This document shows positions 1 to 5,765 of a DNA stretch of 7,456 nt, in pieces (within the stretch, counting starts at the first letter, position 1; every line of letters begins with the position of its first letter). The DNA is from Sphingobacteriaceae bacterium (GTDB lineage: Bacteria; Bacteroidota; Bacteroidia; Sphingobacteriales; Sphingobacteriaceae). The notes beneath the pieces were generated by a model that had not been told where the DNA came from, did not search any database, and saw nothing but the letters and a program-made list of their open reading frames with translations. The position numbers and the translations under genes were made by a program. The stretch lies in the NCBI GenBank assembly GCA_021740025.1, contig JAIPAN010000049.1, positions 1-7,456 of the forward strand, read 5' to 3'.

Positions 1-839
1 TTCCGAAAGAGGTTTTAGCCGAATTGATTAACGGCACCGAAGAAATTTTAGCAGAACTACGAGCATTGGGTATTGGCATTTACTCCACCGGTGGCGAAAC
101 CGCCGATGTGGGCGATTTGGTACGCACCATCATTGTAGATTCTACCGTTACTTGCCGCATGAACCGTTCGGAAGTAATTTCTAACGACCGGATACAAGCC
201 GGCGATGTAATTGTAGGCTTAGCTTCTTACGGTCAAGCTACTTACGAAACAGCCTATAATGGCGGCATGGGTTCCAATGGCTTAACCAGTGCACGTCACG
301 ATGTTTTTCATAAATATGTGGCCGAAAAATACCCGGAAAGTTACGATCCTGCTGTGCCTTATGAATTGATTTTTGCTGGCAACAAAAAATTAACCGACTT
401 AATTGATATTGCCGGTGAAAAACAGGTATCTGCTGGAAAGTTGGTACTCTCTCCCACCCGTACTTATGCGCCTATTCTACAGGCTATTTTGGCAAAAAAT
501 AGAGCAGCCATAAACGGATTGGTGCATTGCAGTGGTGGTGCACAAACCAAAGTATTGCACTTTATTAATTCGCTTCACATCATTAAAGATAATCTGTTTC
601 CCATTCCGCCACTTTTTCAATTGATCCAAGAACAATCGAACACGAGTTGGGAAGAAATGTACAAGGTATTTAACATGGGGCATCGCATGGAGATTTATAC
701 GAATGAAGAATTTGCTCAAGAATGTATCGCTATTAGCAAATCGTTTGGGGTGGATGCCCAAATTATTGGCCGAGTAGAAGCTGCCGACCAAAAACAAGTC
801 AGCATTCATTCAGAAAAAGGAAACTTTATTTACCACTAA
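1..839 (+). CDS. purM: Phosphoribosylformylglycinamidine cyclo-ligase (AIR synthetase), C-terminal part, 5' truncated by the window
   Basis: PurM closes the imidazole ring in purine synthesis: FGAM plus ATP gives AIR, ADP and phosphate, in the cytoplasm. The reading frame is open from the left edge (first full codon at base 3, 278 residues visible). The TTG at 24 is therefore an internal Leu codon and not a start. Seen in the fragment: the STGGETADVGDL segment (about residues 28-39), matching the PurM GGETA motif; a glycine-rich SYGQATYETAYNGGMGSNGL stretch; LSPTRTYAPIL; GLVHCSGGAQTK; and near the end PPLFQL...EEMYKVFNMGHRM, the C-terminal AIRS signature (E. coli PurM has EMYRTFNCGVGM here). 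From the family's usual length I infer that about 110 N-terminal residues lie outside the window. The residue pattern resembles the Bacteroidota form of PurM. It ends in TAA, overlapping the convergent downstream gene by 4 nt. Confidence 0.93.
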   Translation, partial: PKEVLAELINGTEEILAELRALGIGIYSTGGETADVGDLVRTIIVDSTVTCRMNRSEVISNDRIQAGDVIVGLASYGQATYETAYNGGMGSNGLTSARHDVFHKYVAEKYPESYDPAVPYELIFAGNKKLTDLIDIAGEKQVSAGKLVLSPTRTYAPILQAILAKNRAAINGLVHCSGGAQTKVLHFINSLHIIKDNLFPIPPLFQLIQEQSNTSWEEMYKVFNMGHRMEIYTNEEFAQECIAISKSFGVDAQIIGRVEAADQKQVSIHSEKGNFIYH

Positions 840-1783
840 AAAGAGATCATTTTTCCTTGTTGCGGAAAAATAAGCTTTAGGCCATACGTATTGGCAGCTA
901 TGAATTCTTGCTTAATTTGCACTTCATTACTTCCCGATGGTTTACGGTGCGTAATCACTACCGGCAAACCTTTTAAAGCCTCAACACCCGTAAAAGAGGA
1001 CAAAACCTTCATTTCTTGTTCGAACAACCTTGGGTTTAAATGTCCAAAAAGCTGATCATCGGTTTGCGAATTAGGGAAAGAAACTTCTATAAGAATGGCC
1101 TTTAGTTTTTTAGAACTAATTAAGGACGCTATTTCTTGCCAAAGGTTTTTTAAATCGGTTGATTTCTCGATGCTATCTGCTCCCGTATCGCCTAAATAGA
1201 GTAATGACCCTGCTGCATTGCTTACTAAAAAAGCTGTACTCTTAAAGGGTTTAACATGGCTTAATTCGAAAGCTTGCACTTTTAGGCCTGTACCTTCAGC
1301 AGCTATCTCAGTTTCAGGTATTAGCGGTACGTAGCGGTATTTATTTAAAATGGGGGCCTCACCTTCGCTGCCAAAATTGGCCCAAGCATTTCGAGTAAAA
1401 TAATTCGATTTAAAAACATCAAGCACTTCAGGGAGGGCATATATAAGCTTTTTGCTATCCTCGGGTGAATTGAGGATTAAACCAGCCACATGATCTAAAT
1501 GCCCGTGTGAAATAAAGTAGCCCTTTATATTTTCTTTTAAAAATGCTTGTTCTGTTTTTTGAATGCTGCCCTTTTTACGAGCCACGGACAAGCCTGAATA
1601 AACAGTGCCGGCATCTAGGCAAATGAAATTACTAGAGCCCATAGAAGACACCAAATAAGCCGAAAGATTGCTCTCATCAAGGCCTCCTTTTACACCCAAG
1701 GGCAGTACATGAAAGGCAGTCTGTGCAGAAATCCTTAGCCATGAACCTAGCAATAAAAATAAAAAAACTGATTTCCGATACAT
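836..1783 (-). CDS. Predicted exported class II 3',5'-cyclic-nucleotide phosphodiesterase (MBL fold)
   Basis: The 315-residue protein fits the class II cyclic-nucleotide phosphodiesterase family (yeast PDE1, Vibrio fischeri CpdP), which hydrolyses cAMP/cGMP to 5'-NMP. The key evidence is SHGHLDHVAGL (residues 92-102), matching the class II signature HxHLDHxxG and providing the metal ligands. Further likely ligands are His176 (ELSH), Asp199 (LGDTGAD) and His248 (LFGHLNP), with IEVSFPN (232-238) and THRKP (279-282 region) as other conserved-looking blocks. Residues 1-20 form a signal peptide (charged YRK, Leu/Phe core, cleavage near ISA-Q) without a lipobox Cys, so I infer a periplasmic or secreted enzyme, as known for CpdP. 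The length is close to CpdP (about 330). The ATG start is chosen because the signal peptide begins there; no Shine-Dalgarno sequence is visible. Substrate and activity are inferred; another small phosphoester or lactone is possible. It lies 85 nt downstream of the small membrane-protein gene on the same strand and overlaps purM at its stop. Confidence 0.8.
   Translation of the reverse strand: MYRKSVFLFLLLGSWLRISAQTAFHVLPLGVKGGLDESNLSAYLVSSMGSSNFICLDAGTVYSGLSVARKKGSIQKTEQAFLKENIKGYFISHGHLDHVAGLILNSPEDSKKLIYALPEVLDVFKSNYFTRNAWANFGSEGEAPILNKYRYVPLIPETEIAAEGTGLKVQAFELSHVKPFKSTAFLVSNAAGSLLYLGDTGADSIEKSTDLKNLWQEIASLISSKKLKAILIEVSFPNSQTDDQLFGHLNPRLFEQEMKVLSSFTGVEALKGLPVVITHRKPSGSNEVQIKQEFIAANTYGLKLIFPQQGKMISF
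849..871. repeat. 8-bp inverted repeat just past the purM stop, inside the convergent gene
   Basis: ATTTTTCC (849-856) and GGAAAAAT (864-871) are perfect inverted arms around a 7-nt loop, starting 10 nt after the purM stop. No separate terminator exists between the two convergent genes, so this hairpin may help end purM transcripts, and on the other strand phosphodiesterase transcripts, which then read a short U run. It has only two G-C pairs and lies in coding sequence, so a chance origin is quite possible. Confidence 0.3.
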
Positions 1784-1868
1784 GTTTGTCTTTTGTATGC
1801 AAGATAGCCAGAATTATGGGTAAAAAAATCGCCGATTTATTAGATATTAAAAAGGTTTACATTAGCAA

Positions 1869-2249
1869 TTATATCCAATACGTAGCCCAAGATACATTCG
1901 GATAAATTATATTTTTTTCATCAGTATCTACTTTCACAGCTACAACTTGCCCAGGCTGTATGGCAGCAATAGCTGTTAAATCAATTTCCCAGGTAGCATT
2001 CGCAGTATATGCATCATTGTTAGGCAAATGAACTTTAAGCGATAAGGATACTTTCAATTTGCCTCTAACATCTCTAAGCACCATGCTGTTTTCTATGCTT
2101 AATACTTGTGCTTGTGCAGCTATGGCATTTGAAAAACGTTTATACAGCTTTATTTGAGATATATTTTTAAAAAATAAAATACCCAAAACAAGTAGCGTAG
2201 GTAAACCAAAAGCAACCAGTAAAAGGAGCAGTATTTGTATGTTGCTCAT
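1869..2249 (-). CDS. Small membrane protein of unknown function, one N-terminal transmembrane helix
   Basis: I do not recognise a named family for this 126-residue protein. Residues about 5-28 form a strongly hydrophobic helix (MSNIQILLLLLVAFGLP... to ILFF), followed by basic residues (K29, K35, K38, R39), which suggests the C-terminal part is cytoplasmic. Residues about 45-118 look like a small beta-rich domain with alternating hydrophobic strands (AQVLSIENS, KLKVSLSLKVHLP, YTANATWEID, IQPGQVVAVKVDTDEKNIIYP). The PGxxVxVxxDxxxxxxxYP ending resembles the pattern of DUF3592-like membrane-anchored domains; that is a resemblance by eye only. Its own promoter would have to lie between 2250 and the terminator at 2307; I see no clear TAnnTTTG element there. 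The same-strand phosphodiesterase gene follows after 85 nt with no strong terminator between, so co-transcription is possible. A coding origin is supported by the clean membrane-helix-plus-domain architecture and a natural ATG. Confidence 0.72.
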   Translation of the reverse strand: MSNIQILLLLLVAFGLPTLLVLGILFFKNISQIKLYKRFSNAIAAQAQVLSIENSMVLRDVRGKLKVSLSLKVHLPNNDAYTANATWEIDLTAIAAIQPGQVVAVKVDTDEKNIIYPNVSWATYWI

Positions 2250-2306
2250 AAAATCGGTATTAGCATAATCTATAAAGGATACGCTAGCTTGGAAAAAATA
2301 TTGTAC

Positions 2307-2340
2307 AAAAAAAGCCCCGCTAAATTAGCGGGGCTTTTTT
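2307..2340 (-). terminator. Strong intrinsic terminator for the TonB-dependent receptor gene, symmetric (bidirectional)
   Basis: The stem arms GCCCCGC (2314-2320) and GCGGGGC (2328-2334), extendable by A-T pairs, enclose a small A/T loop. The hairpin is flanked by seven A (2307-2313) and six T (2335-2340), so each strand ends in a U tract after the hairpin. It begins 22 nt past the receptor stop codon, fitting termination of that minus-strand gene and separating it from the membrane-protein gene at 1869-2249. Confidence 0.95.
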
Positions 2341-2356
2341 AAAGATATAACCCTAC

Positions 2357-5300
2357 TTAGTTAAACAAATATCTCACACCAAACTGGCCAGACCAAGTTG
2401 ATGTTGATTGTAAATACCCCGTACCGTTGGTAGGAGCTTTGAATGAAAAGCTACCACCAGCACTTGAACTGTAAGTAATTAACGTATTTGCTTGGTTAGA
2501 TACGAAATAAGATTTACCCCAATTTTTGTTAATCATGTTACCTACATTGTAGATATCAAAGGTTAACTGCAGTTTATTTTTAGTGCCTTTTACAATACCA
2601 CCGAAATCTTGAGTTACACGTAAATCAAATTGATTTTCCCATGGGGTAATTGCACCATTACGTTTTGCATACTCACCTCTGTGTTTGCTTAAGTATGGAT
2701 CATTTTTAATAAACTGATCTAAATCATACCATTGGTTGGCTGGAGTAGCTGGAATGGATGCCGATGAAGCTAATTTAATTTCACTTTGGAAACGAGGAAT
2801 GTAAATTAAGTCGTTAGAGAATGCACCATCACCGTTTAAGTCACCATTATATAAATAAGTGAATGGAGAACCTGAACGACCGGTGTAAAACAAGCTAAAT
2901 GAAGTAGAAGATTGTTTTTGATCACCGTATGAAACCTTATAATCCAATGAACCAATTATACGATGCTTCATTTGGAAAGATGAAGTAGATAAGTCTGGAT
3001 TATTCGGATCATTCAATTGTTGAACAAACTCCCAATTTGATCGTGCAGTACTACTAGTACCATCGTTTACCGAAGTAGCTCTACCACGAGTGTAAGCAAC
3101 CATGGCTGACAAGCCAAAATCAAAAGTTTTTTGTAATTGACCAGTTAAGGAAGCGGTATATCCTTTATTGGTATTGCTTAACAAAATTGCGTTGGTAAAG
3201 TTAGTTCCGTCAACTTTAGCACTATAAGCAGCACGATTATCTGCACCCGAAGAAAGTGTAGGGCTAATTACCGCAGTAGAAGCTTTTAAGTTGATATCAG
3301 AATAGTTTACGTTATTTAAGGTTTTAGAGTAAATACCTTCAATAGTTGCATTAATACCGTAAGGCAATTTAAAGTCAACTGCTAAGTTATTTCTAAATAC
3401 TTGTGGCACCTTAAATCCAGGGGTTACTAAGTTAACTTCAGCTTTATTTGAACTACCGCCATAAAGTGTAGCAGCAGAAGCTTGATTATTTGGATCTGCA
3501 ATAAATGCTAAAGTAGGAGCTACTGCTTTGGTAATAGATACGGTGCTGAACAACATACCACTGTTTGAGTATTGGTTAGACAACCATACAAACGGTACAC
3601 GACCAGTAAATATACCTGAACCACCACGTACTTGTACAGAACGATCACCAGTTACATCCCAATTAAAGCCTAAACGTGGAGACCACAATGGCTTAGTGCT
3701 CGGAGTTGCATCGGTTTTATAACCAGGAAATGCGGTTTCAACCAAGGTGTTGCGTAAAGGTTTATCGCCAAATACCGGAATATCCATACGTAAACCAGCG
3801 GTTAATTTTACACCTTTGGCCGCTTCAAACTCATCTTGAAGATAGAAACCTAACTGAGCAGCGGTAAACTTAGCTTCTGGCTGTGCAACGCCAGGAATTC
3901 TAGAGTAAGTAGCTTGAACTTGGTTTGGCGAATTGGCTAAGAAATCAGGAACGTTATTATACGTCCAACGACCATTGTAGTTATTAATGAACAAGTTGCG
4001 GAATTTAAAAAATTCGTTGTGTGTACCCACGGTAATGTTGTGGTTACCCAAATTGATTTTAAAATTATCGGTCAATTCAATCACATCCTGATCCAATTGG
4101 TTGGCCACTGAACTACGTTCAGAACCTAAATTGGCAGTATTAGATGAGAATCCATCGATGGATCTAATCTCGATGAATGGGAATAATTTCCCAGCAGTTT
4201 GGCGCTCATCGCGAATGATAGAGTATCCTAAAATTAAATTGTTAGAGAATTTATCGTTCAACTTAGTACGTAACTCTAAAACAGAGTTGTGTTGCGTATT
4301 CGCAAATTTGTATGCATTGTTTCCGAAACGGAATGAAGTACCACTTCTAGACATGTTATCGTCAAATGCATCAATATAATTGTATCGGAGAGTCAACTGA
4401 TTACTTGGGTTGATGTTCCAATCAAATTTTGCAAACACTTTGTTATTTTGAGTTTGTACATCTTGTGGACCATAAGAACCAACATCATAACCCATTGTTA
4501 AGGCTTTGGCAGCAATAGATTGTGCAGTTGCTAAAGAAATAGCTGAACCAACTTCACCAGCATTGTTAAACAATGGCGATTGAACGCGTTGTAATTCCGC
4601 ATTTACGAAGAAGAACAATTTGTCTTTGATGATTGGGCCACCAAAACGGAAACCATATTGGTTGTTCATGAATTTTGTTGAACGAGCATTGGTTAATGCA
4701 TTTCTACCGATTGTATTTTGGTTGCGACCAAATAGGTAAGCAGATCCTTCAAATGTATTAGTACCAGAACGAGTAACAGCGTTCACACCACCGCCGGTAA
4801 AGTTACCTAAGCTTACATCGTATGGTGCCAATACCACTTGAATTTCTTGAATCGCGTCCAAAGAAATTGGTTGGGTATTCGCTTGCCCACCTGGAGTACC
4901 TGAACTAGCTAATCCAAAAACATCATTATTAACAGCACCATCAATGGTAATATTATTAAAACGGTTATTTACACCACCAAAAGAATTACCATTTGATTGC
5001 GGAGTTAATCGCGTAAAATCTTGCAAACTTCTACTTAAAGTGGGCATTCTCTCAATTTGTTCTTTACCAACACTTGTAGCAGCTCCTGTACGTTTGCTGT
5101 TAAATACATTGTCTTTCGTACCTACAACTACCACTTCAGCTAATTGCTGACCAGCTTTTTCAAGCACTGGGCTTAAGCTTAGGTTTTCACCTAATTTCAA
5201 AAACACGTCAGTAACTTTAAAGCTACGATAGCCTAAATAGGTAATCTCAATTGTGTATGGACCACCTACACGTAAGTTAGAAATCGAAAAACGACCACTT

Positions 5301-5479
5301 GCATTGGTTGACGCACCGTAAACCGTTCCGGTTGGGGTGTGTATAGCTTTAACAGAAGCACCTACTAACGTTTCTTGAGCGTCTTTGATAGTTCCTGATA
5401 AACTACTGGTAGTAACCTGTGCAAACACACTTACGGTGGCAAACACAAGAACTAATGAATAAAGTAATTTTTTCATCAT
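2357..5479 (-). CDS. Oar-like TonB-dependent outer-membrane receptor with carboxypeptidase-regulatory-like N-terminal domain
   Basis: This 1040-residue protein is a beta-barrel importer energised by TonB-ExbBD; its substrate is unknown. Domains seen: signal peptide 1-20 (MMKKLLYSLV..., cleavage near VFA-Q); carboxypeptidase-regulatory-like beta-sandwich about 26-106 (SLSGTIKDAQETLVGASVKA, GRFSISNLRVGGPYTIEITYLGY); a possible TonB-box-like AEVVVVGT (114-121); plug domain about 125-245 (IERMPTLSRSLQDFTRLTPQ, NNRFNNITIDGA, IQEIQVVLAPYDVSLGNFTG, GGGVNAVTRSGTNTFEGSAY); then a barrel to the C-terminal strand GQFGVRYLFN. The barrel carries NGDLNGDGAFSNDLIYIP (about 878-895), an acidic loop resembling Ca-binding DxNxDG loops, and YLSKHRGEYAKRN...PWENQFDLRV (about 929-955), both typical of Oar-like receptors in my recollection of the family. 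No SusD-type lipoprotein gene is adjacent, so it is probably not a SusC glycan transporter. The start could be Met1 or Met2 (adjacent ATGs); no Shine-Dalgarno sequence is present. It has its own promoter and terminator, hence a single-gene unit. Confidence 0.93.
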   Translation of the reverse strand: MMKKLLYSLVLVFATVSVFAQVTTSSLSGTIKDAQETLVGASVKAIHTPTGTVYGASTNASGRFSISNLRVGGPYTIEITYLGYRSFKVTDVFLKLGENLSLSPVLEKAGQQLAEVVVVGTKDNVFNSKRTGAATSVGKEQIERMPTLSRSLQDFTRLTPQSNGNSFGGVNNRFNNITIDGAVNNDVFGLASSGTPGGQANTQPISLDAIQEIQVVLAPYDVSLGNFTGGGVNAVTRSGTNTFEGSAYLFGRNQNTIGRNALTNARSTKFMNNQYGFRFGGPIIKDKLFFFVNAELQRVQSPLFNNAGEVGSAISLATAQSIAAKALTMGYDVGSYGPQDVQTQNNKVFAKFDWNINPSNQLTLRYNYIDAFDDNMSRSGTSFRFGNNAYKFANTQHNSVLELRTKLNDKFSNNLILGYSIIRDERQTAGKLFPFIEIRSIDGFSSNTANLGSERSSVANQLDQDVIELTDNFKINLGNHNITVGTHNEFFKFRNLFINNYNGRWTYNNVPDFLANSPNQVQATYSRIPGVAQPEAKFTAAQLGFYLQDEFEAAKGVKLTAGLRMDIPVFGDKPLRNTLVETAFPGYKTDATPSTKPLWSPRLGFNWDVTGDRSVQVRGGSGIFTGRVPFVWLSNQYSNSGMLFSTVSITKAVAPTLAFIADPNNQASAATLYGGSSNKAEVNLVTPGFKVPQVFRNNLAVDFKLPYGINATIEGIYSKTLNNVNYSDINLKASTAVISPTLSSGADNRAAYSAKVDGTNFTNAILLSNTNKGYTASLTGQLQKTFDFGLSAMVAYTRGRATSVNDGTSSTARSNWEFVQQLNDPNNPDLSTSSFQMKHRIIGSLDYKVSYGDQKQSSTSFSLFYTGRSGSPFTYLYNGDLNGDGAFSNDLIYIPRFQSEIKLASSASIPATPANQWYDLDQFIKNDPYLSKHRGEYAKRNGAITPWENQFDLRVTQDFGGIVKGTKNKLQLTFDIYNVGNMINKNWGKSYFVSNQANTLITYSSSAGGSFSFKAPTNGTGYLQSTSTWSGQFGVRYLFN

Positions 5480-5542
5480 AATTTTTTGGTTAATAATTTT
5501 GTCTCAATTGGCCTAGCTTTTGGTAGAGTTAGGACATTTTCA

Positions 5543-5570
5543 CAAATATAGTATGATTTATAATAACCAA
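5543..5570 (-). promoter_or_regulatory. Bacteroidota-type promoter of the TonB-dependent receptor gene
   Basis: On the minus strand TATATTTG (5550-5543) is an exact match to the Bacteroidota -7 element TAnnTTTG. A TTG (5570-5568) lies 17 nt upstream, which fits the -33 element and known spacing. Transcription would start near 5537, leaving a leader of about 57 nt before the ATG at 5479. The inference rests on sequence match and position only. Confidence 0.75.
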
Positions 5571-5572
5571 GC

Positions 5573-5587
5573 ATTAACAATGTTAAT
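5573..5587. promoter_or_regulatory. 15-bp palindrome abutting the receptor promoter, possible operator
   Basis: ATTAACA (5573-5579) and TGTTAAT (5581-5587) are perfect 7-bp inverted arms around one central base. The palindrome ends 2 bp upstream of the proposed -33 TTG of the receptor promoter, a position suited to binding of a dimeric regulator. The region is A/T-rich, so such a palindrome is not extremely rare by chance; the regulator is unknown. Confidence 0.4.
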
Positions 5588-5596
5588 TTTATTTAA

Positions 5597-5664
5597 GCAA
5601 ATAGTTAAAATGCTTTTGTTTTTTTCAACAAATCGCAAATCCAGTTAAAAAAGTTGTTTTTCAA
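5597..5664. repeat. Imperfect direct repeat, two copies of about 30 nt, in the divergent intergenic region
   Basis: Copy 1 (5597-5628) and copy 2 (5635-5664) share, in order, GCAAAT, AGTTAAAA, TTGTTTTT and TTCAA, with small indels between the blocks. The copies start 38 nt apart. This might be paired protein-binding sites or a decayed duplication. The low sequence complexity (A/T tracts) makes the similarity less weighty. Confidence 0.4.
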
Positions 5665-5695
5665 GCATTTAAAGCTTTTTTAAACTTAGTATAAT

Positions 5696-5704
5696 TGTGG
5701 ATAA
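5696..5704 (-). promoter_or_regulatory. Perfect match to the DnaA box consensus TTATCCACA
   Basis: The plus strand reads TGTGGATAA, the reverse complement of TTATCCACA, the high-affinity DnaA box known from E. coli oriC. It sits in non-coding DNA 62 bp before the lpd start and 32 bp upstream of the proposed lpd -7 element. I found no second good box nearby, so this does not look like an origin. A DnaA regulatory or titration site, or coincidence, are the options. Confidence 0.4.
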
Positions 5705-5735
5705 GTCGGTATTTTAGATACCCACTCCAAATGAT

Positions 5736-5743
5736 TAGTTTTG
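5736..5743 (+). promoter_or_regulatory. Probable -7 promoter element of lpd
   Basis: TAGTTTTG matches the Bacteroidota -7 consensus TAnnTTTG exactly, and lies 22 nt before the lpd ATG. A start near 5750 would leave a leader of about 15 nt. The -33 element is weak: only a T-rich TTTT at 5712-5715 is at suitable distance. Short arms CCAAA (5727-5731) and TTTGG (5740-5744) form an inverted repeat overlapping the element. Confidence 0.5.
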
Positions 5744-5765
5744 GGGCTTTAAATATTATAACAAT

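Noticed and set aside
1821..1845. AAATC-GGC-GATTT hairpin followed by T residues on the minus strand, as a terminator between the small membrane-protein gene and the phosphodiesterase gene.
   Set aside because: The stem is only 5 bp with two strong pairs, far weaker than the two clear terminators in this window.
1723..1905. A plus-strand 60-codon reading frame whose translation includes a helix-turn-helix-like stretch (IADLLDIKKVYISN).
   Set aside because: It overlaps the signal-peptide end of the phosphodiesterase gene and the C-terminal end of the small membrane-protein gene, both on the opposite strand and better supported. The resemblance to a DNA-binding helix is short and the frame has no promoter-like or domain context.
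2357..5479. The receptor as a SusC-type glycan transporter.
   Set aside because: No SusD-like lipoprotein or glycoside hydrolase gene is adjacent, and the C-terminal blocks look Oar-like.
5480..5765. The A/T-rich divergent region with a DnaA box and repeats as a possible replication origin.
   Set aside because: Only one good DnaA box is present, there is no cluster of boxes or iterons in tight array, and no dnaA, dnaN, parAB, gidA or rep gene is nearby.
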